A program made the position numbers and the translations under genes. A model generated the notes under the pieces. The model saw nothing but the letters and a program-made list of their open reading frames with translations. It was not told where the DNA came from and searched no databases. This document shows positions 16,011 to 24,482 of a stretch of DNA of 37,998 nucleotides, one piece after another. Source of the DNA: an uncultured Bacteroidales bacterium (GTDB taxonomy: Bacteria; Bacteroidota; Bacteroidia; Bacteroidales; UBA932); assembly GCA_949300335.1 (NCBI GenBank), contig CASGDV010000147.1:1-37998 (forward strand), in the 5' to 3' direction. Positions within the stretch are counted from its first letter, which is position 1, and each line of letters opens with the position of its first letter.

Positions 16011-16583
16011 ATGAAAAAGATCATCACAATTATCGCAATTGCATTGACAGGAATTGCGGCAAATGCACAGAATCTAAAATTTGCACACGTGAACATGCAG
16101 GAATTGATACAGTTGATGCCTGAAATGGACTCTGCGAGAGTCCAGAGCGATGCTGCTGCCAAGGATGCGCAGGAGACTTACCAGACGATGGTTCAGGAGT
16201 TTCAGACAAAGTACCAGCAGTTCCAGCAGAAACAGTCGACCTGGACACCGGCAGTAATGGAAAGCAAGCAGAAGGAACTTGCAGAAATCGAGAACAGAAT
16301 CAATGAATTCCAGCAGGCTATCCAGCAGGATCTCCAGCAGCTTCAGAACCAGCTTATGGCTCCTATCTACCAGAAGGCTCAGGAGACTGTCAACAACATA
16401 GCAAAAGCCAGCGGATATATATATGTATTCGATGTTTCTTCTGTGCTGTATGTAGACAATGCCCAGAGTACGGATATTACCAAGGAGGCAAGGACTGCCT
16501 TGAATATTCCTGAAGACAGAACGCTGGAGGCTCTCCAGGCAGAACTTCAGGCAAGAGCACAGGCTGCTCAGCAGGGTATGTAA
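16011..16583 (+). CDS. Periplasmic chaperone OmpH/Skp
   Basis: The 190-residue secreted protein has a cleavable signal peptide (MKKIITIIAIALTGIAANAQ), the OmpH opening LKFAHVNMQELIQLMPEMDSA and a Gln-rich coiled coil (residues about 45-120, repeats of FQQKQ and LQQLQNQL). It ends with a compact head segment ASGYIYVFDVSSVLY and a Gln/Ala-rich tail. Skp-type proteins carry unfolded outer-membrane proteins across the periplasm to the Bam complex, matching its position 52 bp after bamA. A strong terminator follows. Confidence 0.9.
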   Translation: MKKIITIIAIALTGIAANAQNLKFAHVNMQELIQLMPEMDSARVQSDAAAKDAQETYQTMVQEFQTKYQQFQQKQSTWTPAVMESKQKELAEIENRINEFQQAIQQDLQQLQNQLMAPIYQKAQETVNNIAKASGYIYVFDVSSVLYVDNAQSTDITKEARTALNIPEDRTLEALQAELQARAQAAQQGM

Positions 16584-16616
16584 TGTAATTTTGTATCTAT
16601 ATTGTAAATTTTCAGG

Positions 16617-16645
16617 AAAGCGGTTGATTTTTCAGCCGCTTTTTT
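16617..16645 (+). terminator. Intrinsic terminator after ompH
   Basis: A perfect 11-bp stem (AAAGCGGTTGA pairing with the arm ending CCGCTTT, one G-U pair) with a TTTT loop runs directly into a T-run ending at 16645. It closes the nadK-uppS-bamA-ompH cluster. Confidence 0.9.
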
Positions 16646-16721
16646 CGTATATTTATAGTTCGTGTTTTTCTTGTGTGTAAAACTTTTTTGATAAATCGTT
16701 ACACATTTGTATTTATTTGTT

Positions 16722-16730
16722 TAGATTTGT
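16722..16730 (+). promoter_or_regulatory. -7 promoter box for korAB
   Basis: TAGATTTGT matches TAnnTTTG in a very AT-rich stretch, 39 bp before the korA ATG. Several TTTG words lie upstream (16687-16690, 16706-16709), none at the ideal 19-21 bp distance, so the exact promoter is uncertain. Confidence 0.4.
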
Positions 16731-16769
16731 AGAAACTTTTTTGTTTTTAATTATAAATCATTATCAAGC

Positions 16770-18602
16770 ATGCGACACAAAGTAATAGACGCTAAAGATG
16801 TTGTGATTCGTTTTGCTGGAGATTCAGGAGATGGAATGCAGTTGACGGGATCTCTCTTTGCCGACATGTCGGCAGTGTATGGAAACGAACTTTCTACTTT
16901 CCCCGATTATCCCGCAGAAATCCGTGCCCCACACGGTACAGTTTCTGGCGTGTCAGGATTTCAGGTGCATATCGGGAGTAATCATGTGACGACTCCGGGG
17001 GATTTCTGCGACCTGCTGGTTGCTATGAATCCTGCGGCTTTGAAGGCCAATGCGAAATGGTTGAAGAGGACGGCCATGGTCCTTATAGATGAGGATACCT
17101 TCGACGAAGAAGGACTTGCCAGGGCCGGATTCACAGGTGATCCGATTGCGGAACTTCATATCGAGGACAGGGAAATCATCGTAGCCCCGATTACCCAGCT
17201 GACCAGGGAGAGTCTCAAAGACAGCGGTCTTGATGCCAAGACCATTGCCAAATGCAAGAATATGTTCGTTCTGGGAATGGCTTGTTTCATCTATAGCCGT
17301 CCTATGGAATATATATACGATTATCTTCAGAAGAAATTCGGAAGAAAACATCCTGAATTCGTTGCTCCGAACAAGAAGGTGCTCAATGACGGCTATAACT
17401 ATGCATCCAATATCCAGGCAATACCGAATACATATAATGTACAGCCTGCAAATTTGAAAAAGGGCCTGTATAGGAACATTACCGGCAACCAGGCCATTGC
17501 CTGGGGACTTCTTGCCGCATCGGAGAAATCCGGACTTCCGCTTTTCTGCGGATCTTATCCGATAACTCCGGCCACGGCAATCCTCGAGGAACTGGCAATC
17601 CACAAGAATCTGGGTGCCAAGACTGTCCAGGCCGAGGATGAGATTGCCGGAATATGTACGGCAATAGGTGCTTCCTTTGCCGGAAATCTGGCCGTTACCA
17701 CTACTTCCGGTCCGGGACTTTCCCTGAAATCCGAAGCTTTGGGGCTTGCCGTAATGACAGAACTGCCTCTTGTCGTAGTAGATGTCCAGAGAGCCGGCCC
17801 TTCGACAGGTATCCCGACAAAAACGGAGCAGACGGACTTGAATCAGGCCCTGTATGGAAGAAACGGAGAGTGTCCGATGGTCGTCATGGCTGCACATTCT
17901 CCTGCAAATTGCTTTGATACAGCTTTCAATGCCGCAAAGATTGCCCTCGAGCATATGACGCCGGTCCTTCTGCTTTCCGAAGGATTTTTAGGAAACGGTT
18001 CGGAGCCTTGGCATATTCCGTCAATGGCCGACTATCCGGAAATCAAACCTCCGTTTGCAAAAGCTGGGGACGGCAGGTATTATCCTTTTGTCAGGGATGA
18101 GAAAACAAAGGTGAGAAAATGGGCTCTTCCGGGTCAGAAAGGGATGGAACATCGTGTCGGCGGCCTCGAGAAAAACGATTTCGGAGTCCTTTCTTCAGAT
18201 CCGCAGAATCATGCCAAAATGGTCAGGGAACGTGCTGAGAAAATAGCCCGTGTTGCTGATTCCATTCCTGAACTTACGGTTGAAGGTGCCCGGGAAGGAG
18301 AACTTCTGGTCATCGGATGGGGAGGCACATACGGCCATATCATGTCGGCCGTTGATGAAGTGCGCTCGAAAGGGGCCGAAGTGGGATTCGCTCATTTCGA
18401 TTATATTATGCCTCTGCCTTCGAATACGAAGGAGGTCCTGTCAAAATACAGGAAGATTCTCGTATGTGAACTGAACAGCGGACATTTTGCCGCTTATCTG
18501 CGAAGCGAATTCCCTGAATTCAGGTACATGCAGTTCAATAAGGTACAGGGACAGCCTTTCCTTGTACAGGAACTCGTTGATGCCATATCGGAAGCATTGT
18601 AA
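16770..18602 (+). CDS. korA: 2-oxoacid:ferredoxin oxidoreductase, alpha subunit (2-oxoglutarate type)
   Basis: The 610-residue subunit fuses the gamma domain (residues about 10-190: VVIRFAGDSGDGMQLTGSLF, LVAMNPAAL) to the alpha pyrimidine-binding domain (SYPITPATAILEELA, QAEDEIAGICTAIGASFAG, VDVQRAGPSTGIPTKTEQ). Together with KorB it interconverts 2-oxoglutarate plus CoA and succinyl-CoA plus CO2 with ferredoxin. This fused architecture is the usual Bacteroidota KorA, though sequence alone does not exclude another 2-oxoacid. Context supports 2-oxoglutarate: korB is 18 bp downstream and glutamate dehydrogenase follows. Translation starts at the ATG at 16770 after an AT-rich leader. Confidence 0.9.
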   Translation: MRHKVIDAKDVVIRFAGDSGDGMQLTGSLFADMSAVYGNELSTFPDYPAEIRAPHGTVSGVSGFQVHIGSNHVTTPGDFCDLLVAMNPAALKANAKWLKRTAMVLIDEDTFDEEGLARAGFTGDPIAELHIEDREIIVAPITQLTRESLKDSGLDAKTIAKCKNMFVLGMACFIYSRPMEYIYDYLQKKFGRKHPEFVAPNKKVLNDGYNYASNIQAIPNTYNVQPANLKKGLYRNITGNQAIAWGLLAASEKSGLPLFCGSYPITPATAILEELAIHKNLGAKTVQAEDEIAGICTAIGASFAGNLAVTTTSGPGLSLKSEALGLAVMTELPLVVVDVQRAGPSTGIPTKTEQTDLNQALYGRNGECPMVVMAAHSPANCFDTAFNAAKIALEHMTPVLLLSEGFLGNGSEPWHIPSMADYPEIKPPFAKAGDGRYYPFVRDEKTKVRKWALPGQKGMEHRVGGLEKNDFGVLSSDPQNHAKMVRERAEKIARVADSIPELTVEGAREGELLVIGWGGTYGHIMSAVDEVRSKGAEVGFAHFDYIMPLPSNTKEVLSKYRKILVCELNSGHFAAYLRSEFPEFRYMQFNKVQGQPFLVQELVDAISEAL

Positions 18603-18620
18603 ACTTTAAAAGGAATCATT

Positions 18621-19637
18621 ATGGAAAAATATACATTCAAAGACTTCAAAAGCGACCAGGAAGTAAGGTGGTGCCCGGGATGCGGTGACCATGCCGTACT
18701 TGCCGCCATGCAGAGGGCGATGCCCAGGGTCAGTGAACTTTCCGGATGCAGCAAGGAAAAATTCGTTGTCGTTTCCGGAATCGGCTGTTCTTCACGTCTG
18801 CCGTATTATATGAATACATACGGATTTCACAGCATACACGGCCGCGCTACGGCAATTTCTACAGGAATAAAGGTAGCCAATCCGGAACTTGCCGTATGGC
18901 AGGCCTGCGGGGATGGGGATGCCCTTGCCATAGGAGGAAACCATTTCATACATGCAGTAAGGAGAAACGTGGATATAAACATAATTTTGTTCAACAATCA
19001 GATTTACGGCCTTACAAAAGGACAATATTCCCCGACATCCAAGTTCGGTGCAATTACCAAGACATCTCCGTATGGCACTGTGGAACATCCTTTCAATCCC
19101 GGAAGTCTTGTCCTTGGAGCCAAAGGTACCTTCTTTGCCAGAGGTCTCGATACTGAACTGAAACTAAACGAAGAAATCATGGTTGCAGCAGCGTCACATG
19201 CCGGAACGTCCGTGATGGAGATGCTTACCAACTGCGTAATATTCAATGACGGCGCACATTCCTGCATCAGCAGCAGGGAAACCAAGGCTGACAGGACCAT
19301 TGTCCTGCGTCATGGTGAGAAAATGATATTCGGCAGAAACCGCGACAAAGGTCTGATTCTGGACGGAATGGGACTGAGGGTCGTTACCATCGGAGAAAAA
19401 GGTATAACGGAAGACGATATACTGACTCATGACGCACACTGTGAAAATGCCGGCATACATATGATGTTGGCGGATATGAAATATCCGGATTTCCCCGTTG
19501 CCCTGGGAGTCATACGGGACGTGGAGGATGTCACATACGATTGCGGCGTTAAACTTCAGGTGGAGCAGGTCAGGGACAAGTCCAAAATAAAATGTGTGGA
19601 TGATCTGCTCAGAAGCGGGTCCGTATGGGAGGTTTGA
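18621..19637 (+). CDS. korB: 2-oxoacid:ferredoxin oxidoreductase, beta subunit (2-oxoglutarate type)
   Basis: The 338-residue thiamine-diphosphate subunit contains the Cys motif RWCPGCGDHA (residues about 17-26), GIGCSSRLPYY, the TPP/Mg motif ACGDGDALAIGGNHFIHA with later FNNQIYGLTKGQYSPTS, and a further Cys in LTNCVIF. The Cys residues should hold a 4Fe-4S cluster. It partners KorA and is preceded by AAAAGGA 8-14 bp before the ATG. The gap of 48 bp to gdhA contains only a weak AT-rich hairpin (TTCAA/TTGAA), so read-through into gdhA is likely. Confidence 0.93.
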   Translation: MEKYTFKDFKSDQEVRWCPGCGDHAVLAAMQRAMPRVSELSGCSKEKFVVVSGIGCSSRLPYYMNTYGFHSIHGRATAISTGIKVANPELAVWQACGDGDALAIGGNHFIHAVRRNVDINIILFNNQIYGLTKGQYSPTSKFGAITKTSPYGTVEHPFNPGSLVLGAKGTFFARGLDTELKLNEEIMVAAASHAGTSVMEMLTNCVIFNDGAHSCISSRETKADRTIVLRHGEKMIFGRNRDKGLILDGMGLRVVTIGEKGITEDDILTHDAHCENAGIHMMLADMKYPDFPVALGVIRDVEDVTYDCGVKLQVEQVRDKSKIKCVDDLLRSGSVWEV

Positions 19638-19685
19638 AATCATTCAAGGCTTTTGAACTTTTATATACAATAAAATCATTACAGT

Positions 19686-21023
19686 ATGAACATCACTGAA
19701 ATCATGGCCGGACTTCAGGCCAAGTACGGAAATGAAAAGGAATATCTCCAGGCGGTAAGGGAAGTTCTGGAGACTATCGAGGATGTATACAACGAACATC
19801 CCGAATTCGAGGCCGCAAAAATTGTGGAAAGAATCGTGGAACCTGACAGAATCTTTACATTCAAGGTTACATGGGTGGATGACAGCGGCGAGATTCAGAC
19901 TAATACCGGCTACAGGGTGCAGTTCAATTCCGCAATAGGACCTTACAAAGGGGGACTGCGTTTCCATCCGTCCGTCAATCTGTCTATCCTCAAGTTCCTC
20001 GGCTTCGAGCAGATATTCAAGAATGCCCTTACTACATTGCCAATGGGAGGCGGTAAAGGCGGTTCGGATTTCAATCCGAAAGGAAAATCCGATGCCGAAA
20101 TCATGCGTTTCTGTCAGGCATTCATGCTGGAATTGTGGCGTAATATAGGCCCTGATACGGATGTCCCCGCAGGTGATGTCGGTGTCGGAGGACGTGAAAT
20201 AGGTTTCCTGTTCGGAATGTACAAGAAACTGGCAAGAGAACACACGGGAGTACTTACTGGAAAAGGCATGACCTGGGGCGGTTCCCTTATCCGTCCGGAA
20301 GCTACCGGTTTCGGGGCCGTATATTTCGTACAGCATATGCTTCATCTTCAGAACAAGGATATAAAGGGAAAGACTGTTGCGATTTCAGGTTTCGGCAATG
20401 TGGCATGGGGTGCAGCGATGAAAGCCACCCAGCTCGGCGCCAAGGTAATTGCCATTTCGGGTCCTGACGGTGCCATTTATGATCCTGAAGGTATGAATGA
20501 TGAGAAGATAGCATATATGCTGGAATTGAGAAGATCCAACAATGATGTAGTGGCTCCGTTCGCCGACAAGTTCCCTGCAGCGACTTTTTATCCGGGCAAG
20601 AAGGCATGGAGCATCAAATGCGATATTGCCATGCCGTGCGCCTATCAGAATGAAATGAGCGGCCAGGATGCCGAAGAGCTTATTTCAAACGGAACATGGT
20701 GTTGTGCAGAGGTTTCCAACATGGGATGTACACCAGAAGCAATCGCCGCTTTCCAGAAGGCTGAAATACTGTTTGCTCCAGGAAAGGCGGTAAACGCCGG
20801 AGGTGTGGCGACTTCAGGTCTGGAAATGACGCAGAATGCCATGCATATCAGCTGGAGTGCGGAAGACGTCGATAAAAAATTACATGAGATTATGTCCAAT
20901 ATCCATGAGGCATGTGTACGCTACGGAAAGCAGCCGGACGGTTATGTCAATTATGTGAAAGGGGCGAATATCGCCGGATTCATGAAAGTGGCTACCGCAA
21001 TGTTGGAACAGGGAGTCATATAG
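19686..21023 (+). CDS. gdhA: Glutamate dehydrogenase, hexameric NADP-type
   Basis: The 445-residue enzyme interconverts 2-oxoglutarate plus ammonium and glutamate. The substrate-binding region GPYKGGLRFHPSVN and the catalytic Lys in TLPMGGGKGGSDFNPKGKS are intact, and the Rossmann domain carries KTVAISGFGNVAWGAA. The length of about 445 residues and the motif set match the NADP(H)-type small hexameric family, so ammonium assimilation is the likely direction; the cofactor preference was not tested. It sits between korB and a dicarboxylate transporter, linking 2-oxoglutarate supply to glutamate formation. Confidence 0.95.
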   Translation: MNITEIMAGLQAKYGNEKEYLQAVREVLETIEDVYNEHPEFEAAKIVERIVEPDRIFTFKVTWVDDSGEIQTNTGYRVQFNSAIGPYKGGLRFHPSVNLSILKFLGFEQIFKNALTTLPMGGGKGGSDFNPKGKSDAEIMRFCQAFMLELWRNIGPDTDVPAGDVGVGGREIGFLFGMYKKLAREHTGVLTGKGMTWGGSLIRPEATGFGAVYFVQHMLHLQNKDIKGKTVAISGFGNVAWGAAMKATQLGAKVIAISGPDGAIYDPEGMNDEKIAYMLELRRSNNDVVAPFADKFPAATFYPGKKAWSIKCDIAMPCAYQNEMSGQDAEELISNGTWCCAEVSNMGCTPEAIAAFQKAEILFAPGKAVNAGGVATSGLEMTQNAMHISWSAEDVDKKLHEIMSNIHEACVRYGKQPDGYVNYVKGANIAGFMKVATAMLEQGVI

Positions 21024-21046
21024 TAAATAACCAAATCTGAATAATC

Positions 21047-22486
21047 ATGACAACTGATAGCCGAAAATTTTCCTTCAAGCTTTATGTCCTTTTGCCGCTT
21101 ATCATGGCGATAACCATCTTTCTCTGGTGTGTCCCTACTTCATTTTTCGGGATAGACGGACTTACGATTGTGGAAAAAAGGACAATCGCCATCTTTGTTT
21201 TTGCAGCATTGATGTGGATGTTCGAAGTCATACCGACTTGGACGACCTCAGTCGCGATAATTGTGGTTATGCTGCTGACGATATCAGACAGCAGCTTCTG
21301 GTTTATGAGAGGTTCCGGAATACCGTCGGAGATAGGCACTCTGGTAAGTTATAAATCTTTGCTGTCTACGTTCGCGGATCCAACGATAATGCTTTTCCTC
21401 GGGGGATTCATACTTGCGATAGCGGCTACAAAGGTCGGACTTGACGTACAGCTGGCCAGGGTTCTGCTGTGGCCGTTCGGGAAAAAACCGAAGTTCGTCC
21501 TGCTCGGCTTCCTGCTTGTGATAGGTTTGTTCTCCATGTTCATGAGCAATACAGCTACTGCAGCAATGATGCTTACGTTTCTTGCCCCCGTACTGAAAAC
21601 TTTGCCTCCTGATGGTAAAGGGCGCATCGGTCTTGCACTGGCAATACCGATTGCAGCCAATCTCGGAGGTATAGGCACTCCGATCGGAACACCGCCGAAT
21701 GCAATCGCCATGAGTTATCTGAATGATACTCTTCATATGGGGGTCGGATTCGGAGACTGGACTTTGGTCATGTTCCCTTATGTAATAGTCATGCTTCTGA
21801 TTTCGTGGCTCATTCTCCTGAGAATGTTTCCTTTCAAGGCGAAGACAATCGAGTTGAACATTACGGGAGCGATGAAAAGGGAGCCGAATACATATATCGT
21901 AGCTGCGACCTTTGCAGTGACTATTCTTCTGTGGATGCTGGACAAGGTTACCGGAATCAATTCAAATGTGGTGGCGATGATACCTGTCGGAGTCTTCTGT
22001 GTTACTGGAGTGATAACCAAGGATGACCTCAAGGAAATAAACTGGAGTGTCCTGTGGATGGTTGCAGGAGGTATCGCATTGGGTATTGCAATGAACAGTA
22101 CCGGACTTGCAGAGCATCTGGTAGCTTCCATACCGTTCGGCTCATGGACGCCTATTATAGTGCTTTTGGCATCGGGATTCCTCGGCTATTTCATCTCGAA
22201 CTTCATATCAAATACCGCTGCGGCAAACCTGATAGTTCCAATTCTGAGTGCGGTGGGAGTAGGAATGGGTGCTTCACTGGATGAGGTCGGAGGAGTCAAG
22301 ACACTGCTTGTCGGTGTAGCTCTTTCCACATCGCTCGCAATGCTCTTCCCGATATCGACGCCTCCTAACGCTCTGGCGCATTCCACAGGCCTGGTTACTA
22401 CCAGAGATATGACCAAGGTTGGACTCATCATTGGAGTAGTAGGTTTTGTTTTAGGATATGCTTTGCTTATATTTGTCGGCATTTAA
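21047..22486 (+). CDS. DASS/SLC13-family dicarboxylate transporter
   Basis: This 479-residue inner-membrane protein has about a dozen hydrophobic segments and the duplicated re-entrant motifs of the divalent anion:sodium symporter family: SNTATAAMMLTFLAPVLK in the first half and SNTAAANLIVPILSAVG in the second, each followed by a proline-rich segment (GGIGTPIGTPPNAIA; FPISTPPNALAHSTG). The family moves succinate, malate, fumarate or 2-oxoglutarate with sodium. Substrate is not determined, but the neighbours (KorAB, GdhA) point to C4/C5 dicarboxylates. It lies 23 bp after gdhA. Confidence 0.9.
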   Translation: MTTDSRKFSFKLYVLLPLIMAITIFLWCVPTSFFGIDGLTIVEKRTIAIFVFAALMWMFEVIPTWTTSVAIIVVMLLTISDSSFWFMRGSGIPSEIGTLVSYKSLLSTFADPTIMLFLGGFILAIAATKVGLDVQLARVLLWPFGKKPKFVLLGFLLVIGLFSMFMSNTATAAMMLTFLAPVLKTLPPDGKGRIGLALAIPIAANLGGIGTPIGTPPNAIAMSYLNDTLHMGVGFGDWTLVMFPYVIVMLLISWLILLRMFPFKAKTIELNITGAMKREPNTYIVAATFAVTILLWMLDKVTGINSNVVAMIPVGVFCVTGVITKDDLKEINWSVLWMVAGGIALGIAMNSTGLAEHLVASIPFGSWTPIIVLLASGFLGYFISNFISNTAAANLIVPILSAVGVGMGASLDEVGGVKTLLVGVALSTSLAMLFPISTPPNALAHSTGLVTTRDMTKVGLIIGVVGFVLGYALLIFVGI

Positions 22487-22496
22487 TCAGAAGAGT

Positions 22497-23858
22497 ATGT
22501 TTATGAAACGTTTTTTAGTAATCTTTTGCATGTCCGTTATTGCGTCTTCTTCCGTTCTGGCGGGAGAAAACAAAGCCGGCGGAGATAAAGTCAAGGACCA
22601 TCTTCAGAACCATTATAAGTTTTACGGTTTCATAAGGAATTATTTTGCCTATGATTCCAGGGAAAGCGTATCCGGAACGAGTGACCTGTTTTATTATTTG
22701 CCTAAGGACAGGGACCTCAATGAACTAGGAGAGGATATGAATGCAAAGTCTTCGTTCCGGTTTCTTTCTATTACCTCGCGTCTGGGAGTGGATGTTTCCG
22801 GCTACAGGGTCGGGCGGACCGACTTCGGGGCAAAAGTGGAGACGGACTTCTATTGCATGAATTCCACAACTGCAACCTTGAGACTGAGACAGGCCTATAT
22901 GACGATAGGATGGAAGGACCTGCCTATGAACGGAAGTTCCAAGGCCGCAGTGTCGCTTAAACTGGGACAGGCATGGCATCCTTTGGCTGCCGACCTTCCG
23001 GATGTCATAAGTCTTGCTTCCGGCTGTCCGTTCAATCCGTTCAGCCGTACACCTCAGGTGACGATGGATGCGTCTCTCGGCAAGAATTTCATTCTAACTG
23101 CTTCGGTCCTTTATCAGATGCAGTATGTTTCTGCTGGACCATCTGGTTCCACGGCCGACTACATGAAGTACGGTGTGATTCCGGAATTTTATGCCGGCGT
23201 CACTTATCGTACCGGAGGACTTCTGGCCAGGGCAGGTGTGGACATATTGAGCATAAAGCCAAGATGGAAAGGCGAGATTACGGTTGACGGTCTTGCATCG
23301 CCTGTTACGGAGACGAAAGTTTCAGACAGAATCACGACTTTTTCTCCGTTTGTCTATCTGCAGTATGTAAAAGGAGATTTTGCTGTCAAGGCAAAAACCG
23401 TTTATGGCTCTGCCGGAGAACATATAAACCTTATGAGCGGCTATGGGGTTACAGCCAAGTATGACGGGAAGTCCCAGGACGGTCATTGGGAATATGCTCC
23501 GCTTCATTCCAGTTCGTCATGGATGACAGTTTCATACGGCAGAAAGCTTCAGGGAGTGCTGATGCTCGGGTACATGCAGAATTTCGGGTCGTCAAAGCAG
23601 TTGCTCAATGTCGACGGAGCGGTGGATCCGTCGGATATATATTTCAACAAGAACGGATTCAAGAATCTGATTTCGATGTACCGTATAGTACCTACCATAA
23701 TATACAATATAGGTAAATTCTCGCTGGGACTGGAATATGAAGTTACATCTGCCAGATATGGAAACGGTGAATCCTACAATGTATGGGGACTTTCGGCCTG
23801 CGGTATGCATTGGGTAACAAATCACAGGGTACAGGCAATGGCCAAATTTACATTCTGA
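22497..23858 (+). CDS. Predicted outer-membrane beta-barrel (porin-like) protein
   Basis: The product is about 453 residues with a signal peptide (MFMKRFLVIFCMSVIASSSVLA) and many alternating amphipathic strands (FGAKVETDFYCM; LLARAGVDILSIKP; FAVKAKTVYGSA). It ends VQAMAKFTF with the C-terminal Phe typical of outer-membrane barrels. HYKFYGFIRNYFAYDSR near the start resembles the first strand of porins such as the DcaP-like group, but I cannot name a family with confidence. It follows the dicarboxylate transporter by 10 bp and is probably its outer-membrane partner. The start is 22497 or 22503 (AGAAGAG just upstream); the frame itself opens earlier. Confidence 0.75.
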   Translation: MFMKRFLVIFCMSVIASSSVLAGENKAGGDKVKDHLQNHYKFYGFIRNYFAYDSRESVSGTSDLFYYLPKDRDLNELGEDMNAKSSFRFLSITSRLGVDVSGYRVGRTDFGAKVETDFYCMNSTTATLRLRQAYMTIGWKDLPMNGSSKAAVSLKLGQAWHPLAADLPDVISLASGCPFNPFSRTPQVTMDASLGKNFILTASVLYQMQYVSAGPSGSTADYMKYGVIPEFYAGVTYRTGGLLARAGVDILSIKPRWKGEITVDGLASPVTETKVSDRITTFSPFVYLQYVKGDFAVKAKTVYGSAGEHINLMSGYGVTAKYDGKSQDGHWEYAPLHSSSSWMTVSYGRKLQGVLMLGYMQNFGSSKQLLNVDGAVDPSDIYFNKNGFKNLISMYRIVPTIIYNIGKFSLGLEYEVTSARYGNGESYNVWGLSACGMHWVTNHRVQAMAKFTF

Positions 23859-24136
23859 CCAGAAATATAGCAGGGATGAAACTTTATCATTTCTCTCTGA
23901 ACGGAGACATCTATTGGGAGTAAGAATGTATTCTTTAATTTTTCAACCCACGTAAGCGTCTCCGGAAAGTGCAGAACCATTCTGAAGTGTTCTGTAATGT
24001 ACATAGGGAAAAGCATACCTTCCACATTACCCACTTTCCGGTGATCCGGGATGTATAATCTGTCTGTTATCGCACTGACTGTTCTTACGGGATGATTGTC
24101 CGGAATAAGGTAGGATTTATATGTTATCTTTACCAT
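23822..24136 (-). CDS. Small hypothetical protein
   Basis: An open frame of 104 codons from ATG 24136 (MVKITYKSYLIPDNHPVRTV) to TGA 23822-23824. I do not recognise the product. It is neutral to basic with no signal peptide or membrane helix, and contains WVEKLKNTFLLPIDVSVQREM. Codon use (CCG, GGT, ATA, AGA, mixed third positions) looks like that of neighbouring genes, which is the main reason to keep it. Its last 37 bp overlap the end of the porin-like gene tail to tail. The frame extends upstream to 24202, but no promoter box is visible and the region above 24190 is non-coding-like and structured. It could be a real orphan gene or a remnant. Confidence 0.4.
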   Translation of the reverse strand: MVKITYKSYLIPDNHPVRTVSAITDRLYIPDHRKVGNVEGMLFPMYITEHFRMVLHFPETLTWVEKLKNTFLLPIDVSVQREMIKFHPCYISGQNVNLAIACTL

Positions 24137-24190
24137 AAAAGTAATGACTATCTTCTTGAAAATAAATGAGATATCCGTATGTTTCTCTTT

Positions 24191-24340
24191 ATGTCCCCCC
24201 AAAAAAACGAGTACAGAAGCTTATTGTGGAGTCGTGTCGGGATGACATGAGGGAAACCTCAGCCGCCCGTGGCATCGTGAACGGGAAGGACCCGCCGTCA
24301 GGTGGGAGGGATTCAATAAAGTCTATGACTTTTGGGCCCC
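24191..24340. other. GC-rich hairpin cluster, candidate structured RNA or mobile-element remnant
   Basis: Within an AT-rich gap, four hairpins follow each other: a 5-bp stem capped by GAAA (24248-24261), CCCGT/ACGGG with a 10-nt loop (24266-24285), CCCGCC/GGTGGG with a GTCA loop (24291-24306) and AAAGTC/GACTTT with a TAT loop (24318-24332). A GGGCCC palindrome (24334-24339) and a run of six C then seven A (24195-24207) flank them. No convincing protein frame covers it. I do not recognise a known RNA family; the strand is undecided. Confidence 0.45.
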
Positions 24341-24410
24341 TTTTCTATGAGTCTGACATGATTTTACAGAAAATTAAGAAGATTATTAGAGTTGCTTATA
24401 ATTTTTTTAT

Positions 24411-24419
24411 TAAATTTGT
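24411..24419 (+). promoter_or_regulatory. -7 promoter box for the oxidoreductase/tatA operon
   Basis: TAAATTTGT matches TAnnTTTG, 63 bp before the ATG at 24483. No clear -33 TTTG is present. The leader of about 58 nt includes GTGGCCGTCGCAGC, of unknown role. Confidence 0.4.
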
Positions 24420-24482
24420 CAAATATGGTGGCCGTCGCAGCAGGTGGTCTGTTTAACACTAAATTAAACCGATAAAATATTT

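Noticed and set aside
16953-17954. 333-codon open frame antisense to korA
   Set aside because: It lies fully inside a well-supported gene, has no family features and is a by-product of codon composition.
19643-19665. Terminator between korB and gdhA
   Set aside because: The TTCAA/TTGAA stem is only 5 bp and AT-rich, too weak to call.
24166-24456. 96-codon plus-strand frame over the hairpin cluster
   Set aside because: Composition is unlike neighbouring genes, it crosses several hairpins and an AT-rich tail, and the promoter box for the next gene is within it. A structured non-coding element fits better.
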